This document shows, in pieces, positions 6,821 to 13,814 of a stretch of DNA of 15,484 nt. Made by a program: the position numbers and the translations under genes. The stretch comes from Candidatus Kaiserbacteria bacterium (lineage in GTDB: Bacteria > Patescibacteriota > Minisyncoccia > Phycocordibacterales > UBA918): contig JAHFMK010000005.1 of NCBI GenBank assembly GCA_023264435.1, positions 1 to 15,484 on the forward strand, in the 5' to 3' direction. The notes under the pieces were generated by a model. It was not told where the DNA came from, searched no databases, and saw only the letters and a list, made by a program, of their open reading frames with translations. Each line of letters starts with the position of its first letter. Within the stretch, counting starts at the first letter, position 1.

Positions 6821-8992
6821 CTATGCTTCCTCTTCAATATCCTTAACTCCACGAGCTTTTCGAATTTCAAGTGATACGTTTGGTGGCACCACTGCGTAAT
6901 GGTCAAATTCCATAGTCATATTTGCACGTCCTTCGGTCATCGAACGAAGAATCGTTGTGTACCCAAACATCTCTGAAAGTGGCACTTTTGCACGAATTAC
7001 CTTTACCATATCACGATCATCCATTCCTTCTACCAATCCACGCTTTGAGCTAATATTTCCATTTACATCACCCATGAATTTCTCTGGTGTTGTCACTTCA
7101 ATTCTCATAACTGGCTCAAGGAGTACAGCACCTGCCTTCCGTGCAGCCTCTTTAAATGCATGAATTGCAGCGAGTTTGAATGCAATTTCAGAAGAGTCTA
7201 CATCATGGTAGCTTCCGTCAAAAAGTTCAACCGTAATGTCTTCCATTTTGTACCCTGCCACAAACCCACGTGCCATTGCTTCTTTACATCCCTTCATTAC
7301 CGCAGGAATGTACTCATTTGGAATCACTCCTCCCTTAATGCTATTTACAAATTCATAATGGTCTTCTCGTGTCACATTCTTTGCAACTGTTTCACCTTCT
7401 TCGAGTTTCTTCATTGGGCGAATACGAATTTTTACGTGACCGTACTGTCCACGTCCACCTGACTGTTTTACATATTTGTACTCTGCCTCAGCTTCATGTT
7501 GGATTGTTTCTCGATATGCTACCTGTGGCTTACCCACATTTGCCTCCACACCGAACTCTCGCTTCATGCGGTCTACAATAATTTCAAGATGAAGCTCACC
7601 CATTCCTGCAATAATTGTTTCAAGTGTCTCATCATCAGTTGATACACGGAATGTAGGGTCTTCATCAGAGAGTTTTTTCATTGCAAGACCCATCTTCTCT
7701 TGGTCATTCTTTGTCTTTGGTTCAATACGCATTGCTACCACAGGTTCTGGGAAAGTAATAGTCTCAAGAATAATCGGATTGTCCTCAGTACAGAGTGTAT
7801 GTGAAGTCTTCACTTCTTTGAGTCCCACACCTGCCGCAATCTCTCCTGCATAAACTTCTTCAATTTCAGTACGCTTATCAGCCTGCAATCGTACAATTCG
7901 TCCCAATCGTTCTTTCTCGCCAGTCGATGCATTAAATATATAACTTCCTGCTCGCACCGTCCCAGAATATACACGGAAGAAAGTGAGTTGTCCCACAAAT
8001 GGGTCAGTCTGAAGTTTGAAAGCAAGTGCACAAAACGGCGCTTCATCTCTTGCTTCACGAAGCTCCTCTGCATCAGTATCGGGGTTAATTCCCTTTACCG
8101 GTGGAAGATCGACAGGAGAGGGGAGGTAATCCACCACCGCATCAAGCACTCGTTGTACACCCACATTTTTAAGCGCAGAACCAGTCATCACGGGGAAAAT
8201 TTGGTTTGCAATCACTGCTTTACGAAGTGTCACTTGTAGTTCTGCATAACTAGGCTCATTTCCTTCAAGATATGCACTCATCTGTGCTTCATCATTTTCC
8301 ACAATTCGCTCCACAAGTTCACCATGAAACTTTTCCGCCTCTGCCTTATATTCATCTGGAATTTCATGCTCCACCACTTTCATTCCCATTTCACCTTCAA
8401 AGGTATACGCCTTCATTTTAAGGAGATCAATAACACCTTTAAGTTGGTCTTCACTTCCCCATGGAATCTGATATCGTACTGCCTTCTTTGAGAGTCGACT
8501 TAAAATAGATGCGTATGAACGCTCAAAATCTGCACCCACTCGGTCCATCTTGTTGATGAAACAAATACGCGGTACTCCCGCTTCGTCTGCATATCGCCAG
8601 TTTGTCTCTGACTGTGGTTCTACACCTGCCACACCATCAAATACCACAATAGCACCGTCAAGCACACGCATTGAACGCTTTACCTCTGCGGTAAAGTCAA
8701 TGTGTCCAGGAGTATCAATGATATTGAATGTATATTTGAACGCATCATTAATACGGTCTGGATTGAGTGAGGGTGTCCAATTACACGAAATAGCCGCTGC
8801 CGTAATGGTGATACCTCGTTCTCGCTCCTGCTCCATCCAGTCAGTAACCGTTGCACCGTCATGTACCTCACCAATCTTGTGACTCATGCCCGTATAAAAG
8901 AGTACTCGTTCTGAGGTCGTTGTTTTTCCTGCATCAACGTGTGCCACGATACCGAAGTTTCGGAGCTTTTCTAATGGAAATGCGCGTGCCAT
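6821..8992 (-). CDS. fusA: Elongation factor G
   Basis: 723 residues, somewhat longer than the E. coli protein. EF-G drives tRNA-mRNA translocation and, with RRF, ribosome recycling. G1 is AHVDAGKT (17-24), G2 RGITI (59-63), G3 DTPGHIDF (93-100), G4 NKMD (147-150) and G5 GSALKN. The domain IV segment ending GGRGQYGHV and the C-terminal domain with FGYTT-LRS-TEGRA are intact. It forms a single-gene unit here, with its own promoter (9146-9187) about 150 nt upstream and a terminator 11 nt downstream. In most bacteria it is cotranscribed between rpsG and tuf. Gene order is kept, but transcription is uncoupled. No Shine-Dalgarno precedes the ATG. Confidence 0.99.
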   Translation of the reverse strand: MARAFPLEKLRNFGIVAHVDAGKTTTSERVLFYTGMSHKIGEVHDGATVTDWMEQERERGITITAAAISCNWTPSLNPDRINDAFKYTFNIIDTPGHIDFTAEVKRSMRVLDGAIVVFDGVAGVEPQSETNWRYADEAGVPRICFINKMDRVGADFERSYASILSRLSKKAVRYQIPWGSEDQLKGVIDLLKMKAYTFEGEMGMKVVEHEIPDEYKAEAEKFHGELVERIVENDEAQMSAYLEGNEPSYAELQVTLRKAVIANQIFPVMTGSALKNVGVQRVLDAVVDYLPSPVDLPPVKGINPDTDAEELREARDEAPFCALAFKLQTDPFVGQLTFFRVYSGTVRAGSYIFNASTGEKERLGRIVRLQADKRTEIEEVYAGEIAAGVGLKEVKTSHTLCTEDNPIILETITFPEPVVAMRIEPKTKNDQEKMGLAMKKLSDEDPTFRVSTDDETLETIIAGMGELHLEIIVDRMKREFGVEANVGKPQVAYRETIQHEAEAEYKYVKQSGGRGQYGHVKIRIRPMKKLEEGETVAKNVTREDHYEFVNSIKGGVIPNEYIPAVMKGCKEAMARGFVAGYKMEDITVELFDGSYHDVDSSEIAFKLAAIHAFKEAARKAGAVLLEPVMRIEVTTPEKFMGDVNGNISSKRGLVEGMDDRDMVKVIRAKVPLSEMFGYTTILRSMTEGRANMTMEFDHYAVVPPNVSLEIRKARGVKDIEEEA

Positions 8993-9091
8993 AAATAATG
9001 TATACGATTTGCTAAATAAATAATATGTATGCTTTTACTCTGTGCGACTCTCACATCTCACGAGAAAAAGAGGTATATGCTTAAAATACCC

Positions 9092-9118
9092 TACGTAAGA
9101 CAGTGTCTGCGTTACGTA
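9092..9118 (-). promoter_or_regulatory. Hairpin in the fusA leader
   Basis: A 7-bp inverted repeat (TTACGTA/TACGTAA at 9112-9118 and 9092-9098) lies within the predicted fusA 5' leader. On the minus transcript it is preceded by GGCC-TAA-GGCC and six Ts (9118-9123), a weak terminator-like arrangement about 20 nt after the expected start. The function is unknown. Confidence 0.4.
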
Positions 9119-9145
9119 AAAAAGGCCTTAGGCCTCGTTGCCGAT

Positions 9146-9187
9146 ACTATACGGTATTTACCTGCATTGAGCAACTATTTTTCTAAC
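9146..9187 (-). promoter_or_regulatory. Promoter of fusA with GTTAGA box
   Basis: Reading the minus strand: GTTAGAAAAATAG (9187-9175), -35 TTGCTC (9174-9169), a 17-bp spacer, -10 TATAGT (9151-9146). The expected start is near 9139. It has the same layout as the rplC, tuf and rpsL promoters. A divergent plus-strand promoter begins 48 bp away. Confidence 0.8.
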
Positions 9188-9232
9188 CCACGCTATAACT
9201 GTAGAAATTTCATTTGGAGGATATTTTGCCTA

Positions 9233-9263
9233 TATTGTTATATACAATAATATGTGTTATAAT
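9233..9263 (+). promoter_or_regulatory. Consensus promoter with operator-like dyad
   Basis: TTGTTA (9235-9240), a 17-bp spacer, then TATAAT (9258-9263), preceded by TGT so that it also has an extended -10. The expected start is near 9270. A dyad TATTGT-N5-ACAATA (9233-9249) overlaps the -35 and spacer, a classic position for a repressor site. It faces away from fusA. Confidence 0.75.
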
Positions 9264-9316
9264 AAAAGTTGTTATTTGATATTTCATTCATTGTTTCATC
9301 CACTGGGAGTTTTGGA

Positions 9317-9445
9317 ATGAGAAACCTTCTTTGCGGTGTAGTATCAGCAATGATGCTCATCGTATCATACGCACACGGCGAAATGCTCGAAAATGAAATC
9401 GGGCAAACATCTATCTCTTGGACCACTGATGGAGAAGGTGGTTGA
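9317..9445 (+). CDS. Small signal-peptide-like protein, 42 aa (candidate)
   Basis: A 42-codon frame with an ATG preceded at 7 nt by GGGAG (9305-9309), unusual in a window where most genes lack a Shine-Dalgarno. The product begins with a short basic start, then the hydrophobic LLCGVVSAMMLIVSYAHG, a plausible signal peptide or anchor, followed by an acidic, polar mature part (EMLENEIGQTSISWTTDGEGG). It lies in its own unit: consensus promoter at 9235-9263 and terminator at 9623-9655. It ends in TGA, the only TGA stop seen among the called genes. The frame stays open for 32 more codons to a TAG at 9542-9544, so readthrough, recoding or a nonsense mutation is possible. No known family is recognised. 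The transcript could instead be a regulatory RNA. Confidence 0.45.
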   Translation: MRNLLCGVVSAMMLIVSYAHGEMLENEIGQTSISWTTDGEGG

Positions 9446-9622
9446 CGAAAACAATTTGTTATGATGATTTCCTTTTCACCAACGCAATCGTATTTTATGA
9501 AAAAAAGATGGAATAAGATAGACTTGATGTACCAATCCCACTAGTACGTTAGTTTAGAAACTATTATTCGTCTCGCACAAAATAAATTTAATGTGCGATA
9601 CAAAATGTACTGAAATTCTTTC

Positions 9623-9655
9623 AAACCTCATGGCGAAGCCATGAGGTTTTTATTA
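9623..9655 (+). terminator. Terminator of the hidden plus-strand unit
   Basis: A 12-bp perfect stem (AAACCTCATGGC, 9623-9634, with 9638-9649) and a GAA triloop giving GCGAAGC are followed by TTTATTATCTT. The T-tail is on the plus strand only, so it terminates plus-strand transcription, for which the only visible source is the promoter at 9235-9263. Upstream in the same transcript are two further hairpins (9550-9563 and 9573-9598). The interval 9656-9762 holds only short AT-rich inverted repeats. Confidence 0.85.
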
Positions 9656-9762
9656 TCTTAAACGACATAAAAATCTATACCCCTCTCTATTAACATCATT
9701 TCATCAAAAATAAATTCATTCGATTTATTGAGATTAAAATCGTAGCATCATTGTGATGATTG

Positions 9763-9801
9763 ATATAAAAAGCGCGAGCCAAAGGCTCGCGCTTTTTATA
9801 T
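9763..9801 (-). terminator. Terminator of rpsL-rpsG
   Basis: An 18-bp perfect stem with arms 9763-9780 (ATATAAAAAGCGCGAGCC) and 9784-9801 and a triloop lies 14 nt beyond the rpsG stop. The distal arm on the minus transcript ends in CTTTTTATAT, giving a U-rich end. Confidence 0.88.
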
Positions 9802-9815
9802 TCTTTCTCGTACAT

Positions 9816-10289
9816 CTACCACGCAAAGTGAGCAAACGCGCGATTGGCTTCGGCCATTCGGTGTGTATCCTCTTTCTTCTTCACTGCTGAACCCTCCTCT
9901 CGTGCCGCTGCCATAATTTCCTTTGCAAGTGCCTTATGCATTGGAACACCTTTCTGATTTCGAGCTGCGGTAATAATCCATCGAAGTGCGAGTGCAAGTC
10001 TTCGTTCGGGACGAACCTCCCGTGGAACCTGATAATTTGCTCCTCCCACACGTCGTGAACGTACTTCCATTTGTGGACCCGCGTTTCGTACAGCGGTCTC
10101 AAAAATTTCTACGGGGTCACCACCACCTTCCTTTGCATTCTTAATTTCTTCAAAAGCTGCATACACAATCTTTCGTGCTGTTTCTTTCTGTCCACGAAGC
10201 ATGATGTAGTTGGTGAGTCTTGCAACACTCGTGGAGTTGTATCGCTCATCTGCAATAACTACTGGTCGTTTTTTTATTGGTCGTCGCAT
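9816..10289 (-). CDS. rpsG: 30S ribosomal protein S7 (uS7)
   Basis: 157 residues, the usual bacterial length. S7 initiates assembly of the 30S head and contacts the E-site tRNA and mRNA exit. Hallmarks are RRRPIKK-like basic N-terminus, [31 protein letters not shown] (around residue 82-97) and the final [16 protein letters not shown]. It follows rpsL by 48 nt. An AGGA 5 nt before the ATG is a modest Shine-Dalgarno. The rpsL-rpsG pair ends at the 9763-9801 hairpin, so fusA is transcribed separately. Confidence 0.98.
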   Translation of the reverse strand: MRRPIKKRPVVIADERYNSTSVARLTNYIMLRGQKETARKIVYAAFEEIKNAKEGGGDPVEIFETAVRNAGPQMEVRSRRVGGANYQVPREVRPERRLALALRWIITAARNQKGVPMHKALAKEIMAAAREEGSAVKKKEDTHRMAEANRAFAHFAW

Positions 10290-10337
10290 AATTTCCTATC
10301 GATTATCTATAGCGAGTATAGTCTATTTTAATAATGT

Positions 10338-10754
10338 CTACTTTCCTGCTTTTGGTCGCTTTGCACCATATCGTGAACGTCCCTGCATTCGCTTGTTCAC
10401 TCCTGTTGCATCGTACTTACCACGCACAATGGTGTAATTCACACCAATATCCTTTACACGTCCTCCACGTACAAGCACCACGGAGTGTTCTTGCAAAGTG
10501 TGTCCAATACCTGGAATGTATGCGGTAATTTCCTGACCATTGGTAAGTCGAACACGGGCAATCTTTCGAATTGCTGAGTTTGGCTTACGAGGAGTCTTGG
10601 TTGTGACTTTTGTACAGACACCACGCTTAAAAGGTGAGACGTATACATTTGAACGATTACTGATTTTATTGAAACCAGATCGAAGTGCACCAGTCTTGGT
10701 GCGTGATGGTGTATCTTTTCGTCCTTTTTTTGTTAATTGATTGATTGTTGCCAT
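10338..10754 (-). CDS. rpsL: 30S ribosomal protein S12 (uS12)
   Basis: 138 residues. S12 sits in the decoding centre and controls tRNA selection. [24 protein letters not shown] and [20 protein letters not shown] are unmistakable. Compared with E. coli there is an insertion in the N-terminal region, ending in [10 protein letters not shown]. Two decoding-loop features are unusual. The TPKKPNSA motif reads TPRKPNSA, so Arg56 sits where E. coli has Lys43, the streptomycin-resistance position. The usual RVKDLPGVRYH reads [11 protein letters not shown], one residue shorter with the Pro lost. It leads the rpsL-rpsG unit, with two promoters (10810-10850 and 11005-11032). No Shine-Dalgarno is present. 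Confidence 0.98.
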   Translation of the reverse strand: MATINQLTKKGRKDTPSRTKTGALRSGFNKISNRSNVYVSPFKRGVCTKVTTKTPRKPNSAIRKIARVRLTNGQEITAYIPGIGHTLQEHSVVLVRGGRVKDIGVNYTIVRGKYDATGVNKRMQGRSRYGAKRPKAGK

Positions 10755-10809
10755 GTGTAATATTTATCTTCTGTTCCCTGTATTAAAAAACTAGTGAAAC
10801 GGTGCGGAT

Positions 10810-10850
10810 ACTGTACTACACACTCGAAAATATGCAAGTGCCTATCTAAC
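10810..10850 (-). promoter_or_regulatory. Proximal rpsL promoter with GTTAGA box
   Basis: Reading the minus strand: GTTAGATAGGCAC (10850-10838), -35 TTGCAT (10837-10832), a 16-bp spacer, -10 TACAGT (10815-10810). The expected start is near 10803, about 48 nt before rpsL. It has the same box and 13-bp offset as the fusA, tuf and rplC promoters. A perfect 15-bp palindrome (TTATTAT-C-ATAATAA, 10890-10904) lies 40 bp upstream. Confidence 0.75.
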
Positions 10851-10910
10851 TAACGCCACCATTTTTGGACACTTCTTAATGACAAGAGATTATTATCATA
10901 ATAACTATAC

Positions 10911-10940
10911 AAAAAAGACCACACATACGAGATGTGCGGT
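10911..10940 (-). terminator. Intrinsic terminator or attenuator upstream of rpsL
   Basis: On the minus transcript ACCGCACAT and ATGTGTGGT (10940-10932 and 10926-10918) pair over 9 bp around a 5-nt loop, followed by CTTTTTT (10917-10911). One pair is G-U on the minus strand but would be A-C on the plus strand, supporting the minus direction. It ends transcripts from the distal promoter at 11005-11032 and readthrough from the M50 gene, which has no terminator of its own. Confidence 0.75.
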
Positions 10941-11004
10941 TAAGGAAATAGGGGTGGACCCCCTCTCACCCTTTAATGGTGAAAAAAAATTGTAAACTAG
11001 CATC

Positions 11005-11032
11005 AGTATACCAAAAAACTTCAGTAAGTCAA
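11005..11032 (-). promoter_or_regulatory. Distal promoter upstream of rpsL
   Basis: TTGACT (11032-11027), a 16-bp spacer and TATACT (11010-11005), the latter preceded by TGG (extended -10). It is one of the best consensus promoters in the window. The expected start is near 10998. The first 88 nt of transcript fold hairpins at 10966-10982, 10950-10964 and the terminator 10918-10940. It lacks the GTTRGA box. Confidence 0.75.
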
Positions 11033-11048
11033 TACTGCACACGAAAAA

Positions 11049-11678
11049 TTACATTCCTACCATAACTTGATAAATAGTAGATACAACAACAGAAAATGGT
11101 TTCCACAACACAAGCATAAAAATCGCAACCGTCAGAAACACTGCCATAAAGCCAAGATTCTCTATTTTCCGTGCAAGCATTTGGTATCGATACGCAAGTT
11201 GATATGGCAAAAATGGCATAATCACTTTTGAACCATCTAGTGGAGGAAATGGAATGATATTGAAAACAGCCAGAAGTATGTTGATGAATACTACGTATCC
11301 TGCCATCTCCATAAATGCAGAAGACAAATTAAGTACTGATGCAAATCGAATAATTATGGCAAAAATAAATGCAAGAAGAAGATTGGTGAGCGGACCCGCT
11401 ACCGCAACGATGGCCTCTCCCCACTTTTGATTTCGAAGATTATAAGGATTATAAGGAACTGGTTTTGCATACCCAAAGAGAAATTGTGAGCCAGATAAAA
11501 AAAGTAGTGCGGGGATAATCACCGAACCCATCGGATCAATATGAAGCAATGGGTTTGGACTCAATCGTCCTGCAAGGCGGGCAGTGGGGTCGCCGAGCCA
11601 ATTAGCAGCATAACCATGAGCCACTTCATGAAGCACAATCGAAAGAATGAGAATGGCAATAGTGATAATTTCAAACAT
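11049..11678 (-). CDS. M50 family (site-2-protease-like) membrane metalloprotease
   Basis: 209 residues, a minimal M50 intramembrane protease. The zinc-binding HEVAH (17-21) lies in the first transmembrane segment, and the partner motif, normally NPxPxLDG, appears as NIIPFPPLDG (140-149). About five hydrophobic segments cover most of the chain. There is no PDZ domain, so it resembles the short bacterial YwhC-like group rather than RseP. Family members cut membrane-bound substrates within the bilayer, but the substrate here is unknown. It is divergent from rpmB (112-bp gap), has no visible Shine-Dalgarno, and is followed 16 nt later by the distal rpsL promoter. Readthrough into the rpsL leader is therefore expected up to the 10911-10940 terminator. 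Confidence 0.93.
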   Translation of the reverse strand: MFEIITIAILILSIVLHEVAHGYAANWLGDPTARLAGRLSPNPLLHIDPMGSVIIPALLFLSGSQFLFGYAKPVPYNPYNLRNQKWGEAIVAVAGPLTNLLLAFIFAIIIRFASVLNLSSAFMEMAGYVVFINILLAVFNIIPFPPLDGSKVIMPFLPYQLAYRYQMLARKIENLGFMAVFLTVAIFMLVLWKPFSVVVSTIYQVMVGM

Positions 11679-11739
11679 GAATACAATACTATGAATATGT
11701 GTACCATTGTACAGGAGGAGGAGATTTCTTCAAATATTC

Positions 11740-11767
11740 TTGCTATTTCAGACAATCATGATAGTAT
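11740..11767 (+). promoter_or_regulatory. Promoter of rpmB
   Basis: TTGCTA (11740-11745), a 16-bp spacer and TAGTAT (11762-11767) preceded by TGA (extended -10). The expected start is near 11774, giving a leader of about 17 nt. The -35 is again of TTGC type, but no GTTRGA box is present 13 bp upstream. Confidence 0.6.
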
Positions 11768-11790
11768 GGGCGACACTAAACAACACAAAT

Positions 11791-12033
11791 ATGGCAAAGC
11801 AATGTGATATAACCGGAAAGACATCCCAAATGGGAGGACGCTACTCAAACCGCACTCGTGCGACACAGTTTAATCCCTGTGGAAAAGTACGCCGACAACC
11901 GAACCTTCAAAAGAAGCGAATCTATGTCGCTGACATTGACAAGACTATTGTAGTCAATGTCTCAACAAGTGCACTTCGAACCATCGCAAAGAATGGTGCG
12001 TACGCAACACTTAAAAAGGCAAATCTTATTTAG
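11791..12033 (+). CDS. rpmB: 50S ribosomal protein L28 (bL28)
   Basis: 80 residues, the usual length. The conserved start MAKQCDITGKTSQMGG and the central KVRRQPNLQKKRIYV with the downstream basic strand are typical. L28 is a late-assembly protein near the E site of the large subunit. Only one Cys of the possible N-terminal CxxC is present (CDIT), so this is the zinc-free form. The second Cys at residue 30 is isolated. An upstream in-frame extension exists, but the conserved start fixes the ATG at 11791. It is a single-gene unit without a Shine-Dalgarno, closed by the hairpin at 12045-12085. Confidence 0.97.
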   Translation: MAKQCDITGKTSQMGGRYSNRTRATQFNPCGKVRRQPNLQKKRIYVADIDKTIVVNVSTSALRTIAKNGAYATLKKANLI

Positions 12034-12044
12034 AGGATGTGGGA

Positions 12045-12085
12045 AATATAAAACGGGCATCGCGAAGCGATGCCCGTTTTATATT
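12045..12085. terminator. Bidirectional terminator between rpmB and the MBL gene
   Basis: A 19-bp perfect stem (arms 12045-12063 and 12067-12085, AATATAAAACGGGCATCGC) with a GAA triloop (GCGAAGC on +). AT-rich outer arms give T-rich ends on both strands. It starts 12 nt after rpmB and 12 nt beyond the stop of the convergent gene. Confidence 0.9.
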
Positions 12086-12096
12086 GTGTACCTCGA

Positions 12097-12972
12097 TTAC
12101 TCAAACCATACCGTTTTTCCATCACTCACTGAATTGATTGTCCCCTCATCAATAGTACTTTTTTGGGCAATGCCCAGCATACGCAATCGGTCAGTCACTT
12201 CCTTATGTGGATGTCCATACGAATTATCTTTTCCCGCAGAAATTATCGCATACTGAGGATTAACCGTTCGCACAAACAATTCACTCGAAGAAGTTTTTGA
12301 ACCATGATGTCCTAACTTCAATACCTCACTTGCAAGCACACTTCCTAGCTTCCCTATCATATATTGCTCAATTGCTATCGGTGAATCACCCGTGAGCAGA
12401 TACTCTATATCACCATACTGTACCTGTGCCACTATAGATGACATATTACTTTCAAGATTGGTTGGGTCACGGTCAGGAAATAAAATATGCAATGTAGTTG
12501 TACCCATTACCCCATCACCCAAATCATATATTTGTCCTGCACGAGCATAGCGAATTGTTGCTCCCTCAGTTTCCACCGCTTTCTGAAAGACGTCTGACAC
12601 GGGTGTATCATTGATATTTTCAGTTAACAGAATTGTATGCACCGTGTATTTTTTAAATATATCAATGAGTCCGCCAATATGATCGGCATCAGGGTGTGTC
12701 GCTACTACCATATCGATATCAGTATCGAAAAACCCAATTTCTTTTTGTAATGCTCCCACAACCCTACCATCACGTCCTCCATCAATAAGCACCTGTGTTC
12801 CCGTGGGGGAAACAATAAGTGTCGCATCGCCCTGTCCTACATCAAGAAATGTAACGTGAAGCATTCCCTCACGTTCTACTGCTACTGATTGTTGAGACAA
12901 AATAGTACTCCCAACAAAAAGTAACACGAGCATTATGCACGCAGTGACGGATGCGATACGAACATCTTTCAT
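12097..12972 (-). CDS. ComEC-type metallo-beta-lactamase-fold hydrolase, membrane-anchored or secreted
   Basis: 291 residues. An N-terminal hydrophobic segment (residues 6-26) is followed by a metallo-beta-lactamase fold like the C-terminal domain of ComEC. Visible motifs are DVGQGDA (44-50), IDGG, the metal-binding HPDADHIGG (93-101, His93, Asp95, Asp97, His98), LLTGD (192-196), LGHHGS (220-225) and SYGHPH (251-256). In full-length ComEC this domain is thought to degrade the non-transported DNA strand. Here the channel (13815-15440) lacks it, so this protein may supply it in trans, with its domain outside the membrane (inference). A secreted stand-alone hydrolase is the alternative. A TAGAAT -10-like hexamer only 9 nt before the ATG suggests a very short leader. 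No clear Shine-Dalgarno is seen. Confidence 0.9.
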   Translation of the reverse strand: MKDVRIASVTACIMLVLLFVGSTILSQQSVAVEREGMLHVTFLDVGQGDATLIVSPTGTQVLIDGGRDGRVVGALQKEIGFFDTDIDMVVATHPDADHIGGLIDIFKKYTVHTILLTENINDTPVSDVFQKAVETEGATIRYARAGQIYDLGDGVMGTTTLHILFPDRDPTNLESNMSSIVAQVQYGDIEYLLTGDSPIAIEQYMIGKLGSVLASEVLKLGHHGSKTSSSELFVRTVNPQYAIISAGKDNSYGHPHKEVTDRLRMLGIAQKSTIDEGTINSVSDGKTVWFE

Positions 12973-13005
12973 GCTTCTATTCTACCGCACGAGATGTTTG
13001 CAATA

Positions 13006-13014
13006 TGATATACT
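13006..13014 (+). promoter_or_regulatory. Extended -10 promoter of the superoxide dismutase gene
   Basis: TGA followed by TATACT (13009-13014) forms an extended -10. No good -35 is found 16-18 bp upstream. The expected start is near 13021, with a leader of about 70 nt containing a weak A/U hairpin (runs of T near 13037-13044 and of A near 13066-13073). Confidence 0.55.
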
Positions 13015-13091
13015 GTTGAACATATTTATTAGGCATTTTTTTAAACTCATAGAGTGTCATCTTAAAAAAAATAATCATAAAAACAGTACCT

Positions 13092-13688
13092 ATGCACACA
13101 TATACCGCAAAAACATTTTCACTACCAACACTTACAGGCCTATCAGAAAAGCAAATTAAAGTGCACATCGGCCTTTATGAAGGATACGTAAAACACGTCA
13201 ACGTACTTCGCGAACAAATTAAAGAGCTAGAAGCAACGGACAAAGAAAAATTTGCATACGCTATTACCGAAACACGACGACGTTTAGGATTTGAGTTTAA
13301 TGGTATGCGTATGCATGAATATTACTTTGGACAATTTGAAGGGGGGAGTACAGCACTCAATCCAACATCTGCCCTTGCTATCTCCGTGAGTGAGAAATAT
13401 GGTTCTCTTGAAAATTTCATTGCGCACTTCACAAGTGTCGGCATGAGTCGTGGTATTGGATGGAGTGTGCTCTATCATGATGCAGAAGCACATACTATAC
13501 ACACCGCATGGGTAAGTGATCATGAGCTCGGACAGCTTGGTGGACTCGATATCATTCTCGCAATGGATATGTGGGAACATGCATTCATGGTTGACTACGT
13601 ACCCGCAGAAAAGAAAAGCTACATTGAAGCAATTTTATACAACGTAAATTGGAGCGTTGTTGAGAAACGATTTAATACCCTCCCATAG
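13092..13688 (+). CDS. Divergent Fe/Mn-family superoxide dismutase
   Basis: 198 residues, normal for the family, cytosolic. The enzyme converts superoxide to oxygen and hydrogen peroxide. All four metal ligands can be assigned: His25 (KVHIGLYEGYV), His75 (MHEYYF), and Asp159 and His163 (DMWEHAF). Several usual active-site neighbours differ. The second-sphere His of HHQTYV is replaced in GLYEGYV, NH..FW reads MHEYYF, and the GQLGG segment precedes the DxWEH ligand motif. It is therefore an outlying branch whose metal and activity cannot be read from sequence. A superoxide dismutase in a reduced genome of this kind suggests regular exposure to oxygen. It stands alone between two minus-strand ComEC-related genes. 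No Shine-Dalgarno precedes the ATG. Its 3' untranslated region is about 150 nt and enters comEC. Confidence 0.92.
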   Translation: MHTYTAKTFSLPTLTGLSEKQIKVHIGLYEGYVKHVNVLREQIKELEATDKEKFAYAITETRRRLGFEFNGMRMHEYYFGQFEGGSTALNPTSALAISVSEKYGSLENFIAHFTSVGMSRGIGWSVLYHDAEAHTIHTAWVSDHELGQLGGLDIILAMDMWEHAFMVDYVPAEKKSYIEAILYNVNWSVVEKRFNTLP

Positions 13689-13814
13689 TATCGCAATCGA
13701 GTAGATGAAAAATATCAGAAGATGAGTGTGTTCATCTTGATGGGTGCTTGAAAAAATGCCTCACCACCAATACCTTTTGAGTTAAGTCCTCCTTCAGACA
13801 CAGGAAAAATCTGA

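Noticed and set aside
9029..9250. 73-codon plus-strand frame antisense to the fusA leader
   Set aside because: No ribosome-binding site, overlaps the fusA promoter, and has no recognisable features.
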